Positions 29,401 to 38,271 of a stretch of 64,000 nt of DNA are shown one piece after another. The DNA lies in NCBI GenBank assembly GCA_002167745.1, contig NHCB01000013.1:129526-193525 (forward strand), in the 5' to 3' direction. A program made the position numbers and the translations under genes. The notes below the pieces were generated by a model. It had not been told where the DNA came from, searched no databases, and saw only the letters and a program-made list of their open reading frames with translations. Numbering within the stretch: position 1 is the first letter of the stretch; every line of letters starts with the position of its first letter. This DNA is from Betaproteobacteria bacterium TMED22 (lineage in GTDB: Bacteria; Pseudomonadota; Gammaproteobacteria; Burkholderiales; Eutrophovitaceae).

Positions 29401-29917
29401 GTTAGATAGAGCTGTTCAATCATTAAAATTAGGAAAAGAACCAAATATAGACATCCAAATTCCACAGGGAACCGAAATCGTTTTACACACACCAAGCCTT
29501 CTTCCAGATGAATACTGTCCTGACGTTCATGAGCGTCTTATTATTTACAAACGACTAGCGAACACCTCAGAAACAGTACAACTAGAGAAAATTGAAGAGG
29601 AGCTAATCGATCGATTCGGATTGCTCCCATCGGAATCTAAAGCCTTATTAGCATCTCATCAGCTAAGAATCATTGGGAAAAAATTAGGTATTTCAAAAAT
29701 TGACTCAGCGCCACATAAAACCACAATAGCATTTCACGCTGAGCCTCTGTGCGACCCTATGGAAATCATTGAGCTAGTACAAAAAAGAAATGACATTCGA
29801 TTCTCGGGTCCGAGCAAAATTATTTGTGAACATGAAAACCTCGAACTAACGGGGGAGCGAGTTAAATTTTTATTGGAAACTTTGAGCGGCCTATCGTTCA
29901 CCAAGAAAGTTCAGTAG
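26477..29917 (+). CDS. mfd: Transcription-repair coupling factor
   Basis: A large (1146-residue) SF2 DNA translocase that removes RNA polymerase stalled at lesions and recruits UvrA. Visible in order: UvrB-homology module ('[23 protein letters not shown]'), RNA polymerase-interacting domain ('[20 protein letters not shown]', '[14 protein letters not shown]'), helicase motifs '[20 protein letters not shown]' (Walker A), '[14 protein letters not shown]' (DEEH box) and '[14 protein letters not shown]', then '[16 protein letters not shown]' and the TRCF domain. Length is normal. A second Met at codon 6 (MSTSLQLP) could be the true start. Confidence 0.97.
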   Translation: [1146 protein letters not shown]

Positions 29918-29929
29918 ACCTTAGAAAAG

Positions 29930-30250
29930 CTAATCCCACCTTAAATCCCGCACCCAAATTTCGTCGTTTTCTATCTTTATCGGAAATGTTGCTGTCGCCT
30001 CCCAAGCTGGCGCACTTAAGGCCTCACCGGTTTTAACTGAAAATCTTGCGCCATGTCGAGGACAAACGACCTCATCACCCTCTAAGGGGCATCCACTCAA
30101 AATGGCCCCATCGTGCGTACAAACATCCTCAATCGCAAAGAATTCTCCATCTACGTTGTATATAACGACAGTAGTTCCGTCCATATCTGATTGATGCCAC
30201 TCACCGAGGGGGATGTCCCCAGTTGCGCATACTTTCTGCCACTCACTCAT
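29930..30250 (-). CDS. Rieske [2Fe-2S] ferredoxin-like protein (non-heme)
   Basis: A 106-residue small Rieske protein. The cluster ligands are in 'CTHDGAILSGCPLEGDEVVCPRHGARF' (C-x-H ... C-x2-H). No signal or membrane helix, so it is a soluble ferredoxin of the NirD/CarAc type. It is the last gene of the isc/suf operon, 45 bases after nfu. Small Rieske ferredoxins are seen at the end of suf operons in several bacteria; I infer an electron transfer role in cluster assembly or a client of it, unproven. Confidence 0.9.
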   Translation of the reverse strand: MSEWQKVCATGDIPLGEWHQSDMDGTTVVIYNVDGEFFAIEDVCTHDGAILSGCPLEGDEVVCPRHGARFSVKTGEALSAPAWEATATFPIKIENDEIWVRDLRWD

Positions 30251-30295
30251 ATTTCGTGTAGACCTCTCGAAATTAAGTTCCGAAAACAGCGGAAC

Positions 30296-30865
30296 CTAAA
30301 CAGCAATTACATCGATATTTGGATCAATCTCACGGACCAACCCAGTAATGCCAGCAAGTGTTCCAGATAGTGAACTCGGGCAGCTGCCACACGCACCTTG
30401 ATAATGAACACTCAAGACATTGTCCTCTAGGCCAACAACATAAAGATCGCCCCCATCACTTTGTAGATAAGGTCTTACACGATCATCAAGTAATTCATTA
30501 ATTTGCAGCAGTTTAGCCCGATCTGTCTCTGACAAAGTGGAGTCGTCGGTTTGCAGCCAACTGGCGGTTTGTGATGCCTCCTCTGAAACCTGAGTAGCAG
30601 CAGGAGCGGATCGAATTGGCTCAGCTAAGGTCCGCATCAAATCCTTCCAATCCGCACTCCCGTCTTGAGTCACTGTTATCCAATTATCTACGTAAAAGAT
30701 AGATACAACACTATCGACCTCAAATAATTGAGTAGCAAGATCGTCCCCAGCGGCTTCTTCAACCGACTCATACGACTTAGCGACACCATAAGTTATAGGC
30801 TCCTTGAGCACGAATTTTCGTGCGTTAGGATTAGGAGTAACTTCTAGATCAGCAATTTTGGGCAT
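30296..30865 (-). CDS. Nfu-type iron-sulfur cluster carrier (Nfu_N + NifU C-terminal domains)
   Basis: A 189-residue protein. Residues 1-90 form an Nfu N-terminal domain ('VTPNPNARKFVLKEPI', 'LFEVDSVVSIFYVDNWITVT'), and residues 115-189 a NifU-like domain with the cluster-binding C-x2-C ('YQGACGSCPSSLSGTLAGI'). This is the mitochondrial NFU1-like/alphaproteobacterial domain order, not the HesB-NifU order of E. coli NfuA. It would pass [4Fe-4S] clusters to target enzymes. It sits 11 bases after the sufU stop and 45 bases before the Rieske gene. Confidence 0.93.
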   Translation of the reverse strand: MPKIADLEVTPNPNARKFVLKEPITYGVAKSYESVEEAAGDDLATQLFEVDSVVSIFYVDNWITVTQDGSADWKDLMRTLAEPIRSAPAATQVSEEASQTASWLQTDDSTLSETDRAKLLQINELLDDRVRPYLQSDGGDLYVVGLEDNVLSVHYQGACGSCPSSLSGTLAGITGLVREIDPNIDVIAV

Positions 30866-30876
30866 ATGTTAATTAT

Positions 30877-31359
30877 TTATTTTTGGGTACCTGAGCCAGG
30901 AACTGGGTCTTTATCCCCTTCCGTCGAAATTTCACTCTGTGAGTTAATCGCCGCGATTAGTGTGTGCCATGGTAGCAGTGCACACTTAACTCTTGAGGGA
31001 AGGTCGCGGATCCCAGAAAAAACGGCAAGACTACCAAATCCAGCTGGTTCCTCCTTATTTTCTGCCTCAGTGGTTAGCACACGAAACTGCTCAGTCAAAT
31101 CAATCGCCTCAGTACAAGCTTTACCTTTCACTTTTGCGGTCATCATTGAACCAGAAGCCATGCAAATAGCACAACTCTCTCCCTCGTATTGAATATCCTC
31201 GATCTTTTCATCAACAACATTCATGCTGACGCAGATGCGATCGCCACACAACGGGTTTATACCCTCAGCTTTGTGTGTGGCATTCTGCACCTGACCCCAA
31301 TTACGAGGTTTTTTACAATGATCTAAGATCACTTCTTGATACATTTGCTTAGAGCTCAT
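30877..31359 (-). CDS. sufU: SufU-type iron-sulfur scaffold/sulfur acceptor
   Basis: A 160-residue IscU-fold protein. Cys38 (with Asp40, 'NPLCGD'), Cys63 and Cys126 ('RVKCALLPWHTL') are the three conserved Cys; the extra segment before Cys126 ('FGSLAVFSGIRDLPS') is the insertion that marks SufU rather than IscU. In SufU these residues bind zinc and accept sulfur from SufS. It follows sufS by 12 bases. The C-terminal tail rich in Ser, Glu and Pro is longer than usual. Confidence 0.92.
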   Translation of the reverse strand: MSSKQMYQEVILDHCKKPRNWGQVQNATHKAEGINPLCGDRICVSMNVVDEKIEDIQYEGESCAICMASGSMMTAKVKGKACTEAIDLTEQFRVLTTEAENKEEPAGFGSLAVFSGIRDLPSRVKCALLPWHTLIAAINSQSEISTEGDKDPVPGSGTQK

Positions 31360-31371
31360 ATTTAAAAAGTT

Positions 31372-32622
31372 CTAACTAAATATTTTCTTTGCACTTCGCA
31401 CGGAGTCAACTAGTTTATCTATGTCGTCAAGCGTGTTGTACAAATAAAATGAGGCACGGGTTGTTGCAGGCACTTTATACCTTTGCATAACAGGTTGCGC
31501 ACAATGATGACCGGCTCTAACAGCAACGCCATCATCGCTGAGTAACGTAGCCATATCATGAGGATGCACACCTTGAACACCAAAAGAAATGACACCCGCT
31601 TTTTGCGGAGCAGTTCCGTAAACTGTGAGCCCGCTGATATCTGATAATGCCTCTGTTGCGTATTGGGTTAGGACCTTTTCATGGTTTTCAATATTTTCAA
31701 GACCAATTGACTCGAGATATTTTATTGCTTCACCTAGACCAATCGCAGAAGCAATGGGAGGAGTACCTGCCTCGAACTTTGAGGGTATCTCAGCATAGGT
31801 GGTTTTTTCGAAAGTTACGGAGAGAATCATATCTCCCCCACCTTCATAAGGGTTCATTCGCTCCAACCAGTCGCGCTTCCCGTAGAGAATACCAATACCC
31901 GTCGGCCCGCACACCTTATGCCCAGAGAAAATATAGAAATCACAATCTAAGTCTTGAAGATCAACTTTCATGTGAGGCGCCCCTTGAGCGCCATCAACCA
32001 ATACTGGAATATCCTTAGCATGAGCTAATGCCACCATCTCCTTAATTGGATTTATAGTTCCAAGGACATTAGAGACATGGGTAACAGCTATGATTTTAGT
32101 TCTATCTGACAATAGACGACGGTATTCCTCTAAATCTAATTCACCGACATCACTGATGGGAATGATTTTCAAAGTCGCGCCAACCTCCTCGCATAACTGC
32201 TGCCATGGAACAATATTCGAATGATGTTCCATGTGAGAGATGACTATCTCATCCCCAGCACGAATAAAGGTGCGGCCAAACGCGTGTGCAACTAAATTTA
32301 TTGCATGCGTTGTGCCCTTGGTAAAGATCACTTCCGCTGTATCCGTGACGTTTAAAAAACGTGCCACCGTCGACCTCACTGATTCATATGAGATCGTAGC
32401 TTGCTCAGATAGCTCATAAACTCCACGATGAATATTCGCATGTTCATACTGATGATAATGGTTGATTCGATCTATGACCGATTGAGGCATTTGCGCGCTT
32501 GCACCACTGTCTAAATAAACCAATGGTGCGTTATTCGCAGAATTAGATAAAACAGGAAAGTCTTTTTTAATAAGCTCTGCATCTAACTTGCCGGATAGAA
32601 CTTCCATATCTAGTTTATCCAT
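31372..32622 (-). CDS. sufS: Cysteine desulfurase SufS (group II)
   Basis: A 416-residue PLP enzyme taking sulfur from cysteine for SufU and SufBCD. 'NVLGTINPIKEMVALAHA', 'DFYIFSGHKVCGPTGIGILYG' (PLP Lys in SGHK) and the C-terminal 'VRAGHHCAQPVMQRY' with the persulfide Cys in RAGHHCAQ mark SufS rather than IscS. It lies in the middle of the mixed operon, 17 bases downstream of sufD. A second, group I desulfurase (iscS) is encoded earlier in the same operon. Confidence 0.97.
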   Translation of the reverse strand: MDKLDMEVLSGKLDAELIKKDFPVLSNSANNAPLVYLDSGASAQMPQSVIDRINHYHQYEHANIHRGVYELSEQATISYESVRSTVARFLNVTDTAEVIFTKGTTHAINLVAHAFGRTFIRAGDEIVISHMEHHSNIVPWQQLCEEVGATLKIIPISDVGELDLEEYRRLLSDRTKIIAVTHVSNVLGTINPIKEMVALAHAKDIPVLVDGAQGAPHMKVDLQDLDCDFYIFSGHKVCGPTGIGILYGKRDWLERMNPYEGGGDMILSVTFEKTTYAEIPSKFEAGTPPIASAIGLGEAIKYLESIGLENIENHEKVLTQYATEALSDISGLTVYGTAPQKAGVISFGVQGVHPHDMATLLSDDGVAVRAGHHCAQPVMQRYKVPATTRASFYLYNTLDDIDKLVDSVRSAKKIFS

Positions 32623-32639
32623 CTATATCCTACCTATAT

Positions 32640-33947
32640 TCATGTTTTAGTTTGCTCCTTGATATAACTTTCGATGACACCACCCAAGGACTGGATAGGT
32701 AAGTCGTCGATGACCTCTTTCGCAAATGCATAATTTAGTACATTACGTGCAATGGCATCATCAAGACCTCGTGTCTTCAAATAAAACAATTCATCTTCGC
32801 TCACTTGCCCGACAGTTGCCCCATGAGCACATTTAACATCATCGGCGAAGATCTCCAACTCTGGCTTAGCATCAACTGACGCGCGAGCACTCAGTAAAAG
32901 GTTACGATTTTGCTGACTGGAGTTAGTTTGCTGTGCATTTTTATGCACTTTTACTTTGCCGTTGAAAACAACTTTTGAACGACCGCCAGCAATGGTTTTA
33001 TGAACTTGAGTTGACTCTCCATGAGGCCGGGTATGTTCGATACAAGAGTGAGTATCTACAATTCGTTTTCCATGACCAAGCGCTAGACCCTTTATATCTA
33101 TCTGGCCACCTTCCTGTCGTTGACGTGTCACCATATTGTGTCTCGATACCGCCGCCCCAACGCTAATTGACCAGTTGCGATATGACGCTCCATTGTCGAC
33201 CCCCACGTGTGTATGAGCGATGTGATAAGCGCTATCGTCATCCCGTTGAAGCTTGACGTGAATTACCTCAGAATCAGCCGCGAGTGATAATTCAGACACT
33301 GAATTAGTCATATATTCGAAGCCTCCAATTCCAACGTAATCTTCAAAAATACATACTTTTGCCTGCTTTTCCGCAATAAGAAGTAATCGAGGATGATTGA
33401 ATGTCTGCTTACCGGTACTAATATTTAAAACATGAATGGTCTCAAAGGACTGAACACCAGAACCAACATGGATGACTACAATGTCTTTGAATAGTGCGGT
33501 ATTCATCTCACCAAAAGCGCTAATACCGTCGCCATCAATTTTATTTAATTGATCTTTTAGTAACGACGTTAAACTTTCATCTTGTAAAGCGGCTTCTAGG
33601 TTACTCACTCGAATTTTAGTTTTACCCGCATCGACGAAGCTCATATCAGGAGAATAAACTCCATCCACAAGAACAATAGAGCTTAAAGCCTCTGGGATGA
33701 CTAATGACCTAACGACCGCCGAGTCAACTGGCAAATCAGCCTGTGGAACTGATAATGTTCTCTTATACAGTCCTGTCAAGTCGGTAAACCGCCACTCTTC
33801 TTCAGCAGTGGTTGGTAATGAATTATTTTCTAATTGGAAACGAGCCTCTTGCTGACGCTCTTTCAGCCAGTGCTCTTGAGACAATTCGAGACTCGCCCCA
33901 TTATCCTTCAGCAAAGAAGCAGTAAATTCAATTGATTGCTCGCTCAT
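32640..33947 (-). CDS. sufD: Fe-S cluster assembly protein SufD
   Basis: SufD, partner of SufB in the SufBC2D scaffold complex. I set the start at 33947 ([13 protein letters not shown]) because its ATG overlaps the sufC stop (ATGA); the ORF-track start lies further inside sufC. About 435 residues. Family segments: 'LPTTAEEEWRFTDL' at the N-terminus, 'SCIEHTRPHGESTQVHKTIAGGRSKVVFNGKV' in the beta-helix core and 'DDVKCAHGATVGQVSEDELFYLKTRG' near the C-terminus. Translational coupling with sufC fits complex assembly. Confidence 0.96.
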   Translation of the reverse strand: MSEQSIEFTASLLKDNGASLELSQEHWLKERQQEARFQLENNSLPTTAEEEWRFTDLTGLYKRTLSVPQADLPVDSAVVRSLVIPEALSSIVLVDGVYSPDMSFVDAGKTKIRVSNLEAALQDESLTSLLKDQLNKIDGDGISAFGEMNTALFKDIVVIHVGSGVQSFETIHVLNISTGKQTFNHPRLLLIAEKQAKVCIFEDYVGIGGFEYMTNSVSELSLAADSEVIHVKLQRDDDSAYHIAHTHVGVDNGASYRNWSISVGAAVSRHNMVTRQRQEGGQIDIKGLALGHGKRIVDTHSCIEHTRPHGESTQVHKTIAGGRSKVVFNGKVKVHKNAQQTNSSQQNRNLLLSARASVDAKPELEIFADDVKCAHGATVGQVSEDELFYLKTRGLDDAIARNVLNYAFAKEVIDDLPIQSLGGVIESYIKEQTKT

Positions 33948-34729
33948 GACACACTCGAACGATTTTCTTCCAGAATCCACTCGTACCCTCGAGATTCAAG
34001 CTCGTGTGCGAGTGACTTATCGCCCGTCTTAATCACACGGCCCCCATCAACAACATGAATAAAATCCGGCTCGATATAATTTAACAATCTCTGATAATGA
34101 GTAACAAGTACAACAGCATCAGCATCAGCGTGCAAAGTGTTAACTCCATTTGCAACAACACGCAATGCGTCGATATCAAGCCCAGAATCAGTTTCATCCA
34201 ATATTGCTAATGTTGGCTCAAGGATTGCCATCTGAAGAATTTCATTTCGCTTTTTTTCACCGCCAGAAAATCCGTCATTTAGGCTACGCTCTAAAAATTC
34301 TGCATCCATACCCAATAAATTCAATTTACTTTGGATATAGTCATCAAATTCAAGAGGATCTAATTCATCCTTGCCACGAGCTCCTTGCACCGTGTTGTAA
34401 GCTAACCTCAAGAACGCGCCATTCGTAACACCTGGCACCTCTACCGGATACTGAAACCCTAAAAAAATCCCGAGTTTAGCTCGTTCGTCAGGCTCAAGGT
34501 CCGTTAAGTTTTTCCCTCTAAATTCTAAAATTCCTCCGTCTACTGAATATGACGGATGTCCGGCAACCACTTTTGAAAAAGTACTTTTTCCCGAGCCATT
34601 TGGCCCCATAATTGCATGTATTTCCCCCGCCTTAATGGTAATATCAAACCCTTTCAAAATCTGAGTACCAGTAATGCTCGCCGACAAGTCTTGAGCATTT
34701 AAAATCACTTCCGCATTATTTGAAATCAT
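33944..34729 (-). CDS. sufC: Fe-S cluster assembly ATPase SufC
   Basis: A 261-residue ABC-type ATPase driving the SufBCD scaffold. Walker A '[14 protein letters not shown]', signature '[15 protein letters not shown]', Walker B '[15 protein letters not shown]' and the H-loop '[10 protein letters not shown]' are all present. Its start overlaps the sufB stop by 4 bases and its stop overlaps the sufD start by 4 bases, so sufBCD are tightly coupled. Confidence 0.98.
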   Translation of the reverse strand: MISNNAEVILNAQDLSASITGTQILKGFDITIKAGEIHAIMGPNGSGKSTFSKVVAGHPSYSVDGGILEFRGKNLTDLEPDERAKLGIFLGFQYPVEVPGVTNGAFLRLAYNTVQGARGKDELDPLEFDDYIQSKLNLLGMDAEFLERSLNDGFSGGEKKRNEILQMAILEPTLAILDETDSGLDIDALRVVANGVNTLHADADAVVLVTHYQRLLNYIEPDFIHVVDGGRVIKTGDKSLAHELESRGYEWILEENRSSVS

Positions 34730-36162
34730 CCAACACTTCCTTCCAGTTTGAGACCGAGTAGTTTTGTTGCCTCGACCGCAAACTCCATGGGCAAGTGCAT
34801 AAATACATCTCTAACAAATCCATTAATAATCATTGAAACTGCTTCTTCAGAGTCAATACCTCGACTCAAGAAATAAAACAGTTGCTCCTCACCAATCTTC
34901 GATGTACTTGCTTCATGTTCCACGGTCGCGCTCTTGTTACCAACCTCAAGGTAAGGAAACGTGTTCGCACCGCAAAGATCTCCGATGAGCATAGAGTCAC
35001 ATTGAGAGTAGTTGCGAGCGCCATCGGCTTTCGGCGAAACCTTAACTAAACCACGATAACTGTTGTTTGATTTTCCTGCGGAAATACCCTTACTAATGAT
35101 ACGACTGCGCGTATTCTTTCCAAGATGAAACATTTTCGTGCCTGTATCTGCTTGTTGCATATTATTTGTCAGCGCAACGGAATAGAATTCACCCACTGAG
35201 TTGTCACCCAGCAAGACACACGATGGGTACTTCCAAGTTACCGCTGATCCGGTCTCAACCTGAGTCCAAGAAATTTTAGAATTGGCTCCCTTACAAAGTC
35301 CTCTTTTAGTAACGAAATTAAAAATTCCGCCCACACCATTTTCATCTCCGGCATACCAGTTTTGAACCGTCGAATATTTGATGTCGGCGTTATCCAAAGC
35401 AACTAACTCAACCACCGCGGCATGAAGTTGATTCGTATCGAACTGAGGCGCGGTACATCCCTCAAGATACGAAACTTGACTACCTTCCTCAGCAACAATT
35501 AGTGTCCTCTCAAACTGACCTGAATCCTGAGTGTTAATACGGAAATAAGTCGACAAATCCATCGGACACTTCACCCCTTTCGGAATAAAGCAAAAGGACC
35601 CATCGGTAAAGACCGCAGAATTTAATGCGGAATAAAAGTTATCTGTGTATGGCACAACACTGCCTAAATAGCGTTTTATGAGGTCCGGATGATCTCTAAC
35701 CGCCTCAGAAAAAGAGCAGAAAATTATTCCGTGTTCTGCTAATTTTTCCTTGAATGTAGTCGTAACCGATACACTATCGAACACAACGTCGACCGCAACC
35801 CCAGCAAGTGCAGCTCGCTCATTCATCGGAATCCCAAGCTTTTCAAATGTTTCTAGCAACTCAGGATCTACCTCATCCATCGATTTCTTAGTCGCTTTAG
35901 GTTTTGGTGCGGAATAGTAGATGATGTCCTGAAAATCAATTTTAGGATACGTGACATTTGACCATTTAGGCTCATTCATAGTCAACCAATGTCTGTAAGC
36001 TTTTAAACGAAAATCCAATAACCAATCCGGCTCATTTTTTTTACTGGATATCGTTCGGATCACATCCTCATTTAATCCGCGAGCGACAGAGTCGGTCTCA
36101 ATATCGGTTTTAAATCCAGCCGTATAAGGTTGGTTAACAATGTTATCAATTGCAGTACTCAT
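34726..36162 (-). CDS. sufB: Fe-S cluster assembly protein SufB
   Basis: A 478-residue scaffold subunit of SufBC2D. Characteristic segments are '[24 protein letters not shown]', '[34 protein letters not shown]' and '[21 protein letters not shown]'. Full length. It is followed by sufC with a 4-base overlap and preceded by the A-type carrier gene 14 bases upstream. Acts in the cytoplasm to assemble clusters with sulfur from SufS/SufU. Confidence 0.98.
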   Translation of the reverse strand: MSTAIDNIVNQPYTAGFKTDIETDSVARGLNEDVIRTISSKKNEPDWLLDFRLKAYRHWLTMNEPKWSNVTYPKIDFQDIIYYSAPKPKATKKSMDEVDPELLETFEKLGIPMNERAALAGVAVDVVFDSVSVTTTFKEKLAEHGIIFCSFSEAVRDHPDLIKRYLGSVVPYTDNFYSALNSAVFTDGSFCFIPKGVKCPMDLSTYFRINTQDSGQFERTLIVAEEGSQVSYLEGCTAPQFDTNQLHAAVVELVALDNADIKYSTVQNWYAGDENGVGGIFNFVTKRGLCKGANSKISWTQVETGSAVTWKYPSCVLLGDNSVGEFYSVALTNNMQQADTGTKMFHLGKNTRSRIISKGISAGKSNNSYRGLVKVSPKADGARNYSQCDSMLIGDLCGANTFPYLEVGNKSATVEHEASTSKIGEEQLFYFLSRGIDSEEAVSMIINGFVRDVFMHLPMEFAVEATKLLGLKLEGSVG

Positions 36163-36176
36163 ATCGTTAGTACACC

Positions 36177-36509
36177 TCAGTCATTTTCTTCAATCGTAAA
36201 ACTTTCGCCGCAGCCACAAGTAGCTGCAGCTTTCGGATTCTCAACTTTGAATAGTTCATTTAAGCCTTGTCTTTCAAAATCAAGAGTTGATCCATCTAAA
36301 AACAGAAGGTCAGTTTTTTTAACTAACACCTTCACATTTTCAGTCTCAAATATTTCATCCTCGGACGTAATCTCGGAAGCTTTTTCAAACGTGTAACTCA
36401 GGCCTGAGCACCCGACAGTTTTAACCCCAAACCTCAAACCCACGCCTCCTTCTTTTTCAAGGGAACGTTGGATATGAAGCGCTGCTTTTTGCGTAACTTG
36501 TATTGACAT
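36177..36509 (-). CDS. sufA: A-type Fe-S carrier (SufA/IscA-like)
   Basis: Starting at the ATG at 36509 ([14 protein letters not shown]) this is a 110-residue HesB-domain protein; the longer ORF-track start adds 18 codons overlapping iscS and is not needed. The three conserved Cys are in '[14 protein letters not shown]' and the C-terminal 'CGCGESFTI'. A-type carriers deliver clusters to apoproteins. The gene lies between iscS and sufB; the SufA versus IscA label rests on position only. Confidence 0.93.
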   Translation of the reverse strand: MSIQVTQKAALHIQRSLEKEGGVGLRFGVKTVGCSGLSYTFEKASEITSEDEIFETENVKVLVKKTDLLFLDGSTLDFERQGLNELFKVENPKAAATCGCGESFTIEEND

Positions 36510-36523
36510 AATTAATATTTGAT

Positions 36524-37666
36524 TTAAACAGTAAGTGAAACTAAATCTTTTAACCGAGCGCAAATGTCTTTCAGGGTCGTATTGAACTTTTCACACTCAT
36601 CTATTGTGTTATCCAAACCAAGACTAAGACGCACTGCACCGTGTGCAAGTTCCTCAGAAACCCCCATCGCTCTTAATGTCTCGCTTGAATCACTACCATG
36701 GCTAGAACATGCCGACCCACTTGCGACCGCAAAACCGGACTTATTCAACTCCATAACTAGCGTTTCACCTTGTATACCTGGAATAGAAAAATAAGAGGTA
36801 TTACCCAAACGAGGCAATCGGCCTCCGTGTATAACGGCTCCCAAACAAGCCAACTGACCCTCTATCTTGTCGCGCATAATACTTAATCGCGCTCCATAAT
36901 CCTTTGCCGTTTCATTTGCGAGTTCCGCTGCAACACCAAAGCCGACAATTGAAGCGACATTTTCAGTGCCTGACCGTAAACCGGACTCATGTCCACCCCC
37001 TCGAACAAACGCATCAATAGGGAGCTTTTTATCGATAATTAAAGCCCCAATCCCTTTAGGCCCATAAATCTTGTGAGCCGAAACACTCATAGCATGTACA
37101 CCGCTCTCGTCAAATGATACAGGCGTTTTACCTACGGCTTGAATAGCGTCGGTGTGCATCCACCCACCACTTTTTCTTACCTGTGCAGCGATTGCGGCAA
37201 CAGGTTGTATCACACCCGTTTCATTATTAGCCATCATCACCGATACCAAGCAATCTTTTTCTATTGTAAGAGCGGCAACTTCACTAGCCTCTATTTCGCC
37301 GTCCTTGGAGACAGGAATAGTATCGACTGACCATCCCAATCGGGCAAGATATCTTGATGGCGCAACAACACAAGGATGTTCAATTGCTCCAATCAGCACC
37401 CTACCTGGAGCTAGGTAAGAGGTCATTCCATTAATGAACATATTGTTTGATTCGGTTCCGCCTGAAGTGAAAATCACTTGAGAGGAATGAACTCCAACTA
37501 ACGAGGCGACCTTCTCTCTCGAATGATTGATAGCTTCCCGCGCGGTTGTTCCTAAGTCATGCCGACTGGAGGCATTTCCATATTGTTCCTGAAGAAAAGG
37601 TAGCATTGCCTCAAACGCAGGCGCAGCTAGCTTTGTCGTGGAATTATGATCGAAATATACTGACAT
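36524..37666 (-). CDS. iscS: Cysteine desulfurase IscS/NifS family (group I)
   Basis: About 380 residues from the ATG at 37666 (the track adds an in-frame TTG just before). PLP enzyme: 'VYFDHNSTTKLAAPAFEAM' at the N-terminus, 'FTSGGTESNNMFI', 'VSAHKIYGPKGIGAL' with the PLP Lys, and 'ASGSACSSHGSDSSETLRAMG' with the group I catalytic Cys loop. It directly follows iscR (46-base gap), as in isc operons, but the genes after it are suf genes; iscU, hscBA and fdx are missing here. It may also serve tRNA thiolation, as IscS does elsewhere (inference). Confidence 0.95.
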   Translation of the reverse strand: MSVYFDHNSTTKLAAPAFEAMLPFLQEQYGNASSRHDLGTTAREAINHSREKVASLVGVHSSQVIFTSGGTESNNMFINGMTSYLAPGRVLIGAIEHPCVVAPSRYLARLGWSVDTIPVSKDGEIEASEVAALTIEKDCLVSVMMANNETGVIQPVAAIAAQVRKSGGWMHTDAIQAVGKTPVSFDESGVHAMSVSAHKIYGPKGIGALIIDKKLPIDAFVRGGGHESGLRSGTENVASIVGFGVAAELANETAKDYGARLSIMRDKIEGQLACLGAVIHGGRLPRLGNTSYFSIPGIQGETLVMELNKSGFAVASGSACSSHGSDSSETLRAMGVSEELAHGAVRLSLGLDNTIDECEKFNTTLKDICARLKDLVSLTV

Positions 37667-37715
37667 CAACTAGAGCTCCACTCTTGCCGGAGCTAACCCA
37701 AAAATCAGCAAATAA

Positions 37716-38171
37716 TTACACACGATTGGTTTTCTCAAACTTAATTTTGTGAACACCATTCATCTTGACAGCCCGTTTCTCAACTAAATCTGCAAGCCTC
37801 ACGGTATCCATGTAATCAAAAATACGTTCATTTAAACCTGTCCAAAGCTCATGGGTAATGCACTCTTTATCGTCTTTGCAATTTTTTAATCCGCCGCACT
37901 GAGTTGCATCAACGGTTTCATCAACCGCCCTTATGATCTCACCTACGGTAATCGATTCTGTAGGCTGGCTAATACGATAGCCGCCACCCGGACCTCGAAC
38001 ACTAGTGACGAGCGCACGCCGTCTGAGTTTCCCAAACAGTTGCTCGAGATAAGACAAGGAAATATTTTGCCGTTCGCTGATATCACCTAGCGCTACAGGT
38101 TGCTCTCCCTGTTGGAGGGCTATATCCATCATCGCAGTGACCGCAAAACGGCCTTTTGTCGTTAACCTCAT
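37716..38171 (-). CDS. iscR: Fe-S cluster assembly transcriptional regulator IscR
   Basis: A 151-residue Rrf2-family winged-helix regulator. 'MRLTTKGRFAVTAMMDIALQ' and 'ISLSYLEQLFGKLRRRALVTSVRGPGGGY' form the DNA-binding part; Cys92, Cys98 and Cys104 (CGGLKNCKDDKEC) ligate the [2Fe-2S] sensor cluster. In E. coli the cluster-loaded form represses type 1 sites and so lowers its own operon when clusters are plentiful. A clear type 1 site stands in its own promoter here (38251-38275), so negative autoregulation of the whole isc/suf operon is expected. Confidence 0.97.
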   Translation of the reverse strand: MRLTTKGRFAVTAMMDIALQQGEQPVALGDISERQNISLSYLEQLFGKLRRRALVTSVRGPGGGYRISQPTESITVGEIIRAVDETVDATQCGGLKNCKDDKECITHELWTGLNERIFDYMDTVRLADLVEKRAVKMNGVHKIKFEKTNRV

Positions 38172-38242
38172 TGGCGACCCCTCCCCAGGGCCTGTCGACT
38201 TAATGACACTTTAAAGTAGCTTAAAACGTAAGACAAGGCTGG

Positions 38243-38271
38243 ATTGTAAAGTTCCCGACTATTTTAGTCAA
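38243..38271 (-). promoter_or_regulatory. Sigma70-type promoter of the iscR-isc/suf operon
   Basis: On the minus strand TTGACT (38271-38266), a 17-base spacer and TACAAT (38248-38243) give a near-consensus sigma70 promoter. It lies about 72 bases upstream of the iscR ATG and its -35 and spacer are covered by the IscR operator. The 117-base gap after cysE fits a separate transcription start for this operon. Confidence 0.85.
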
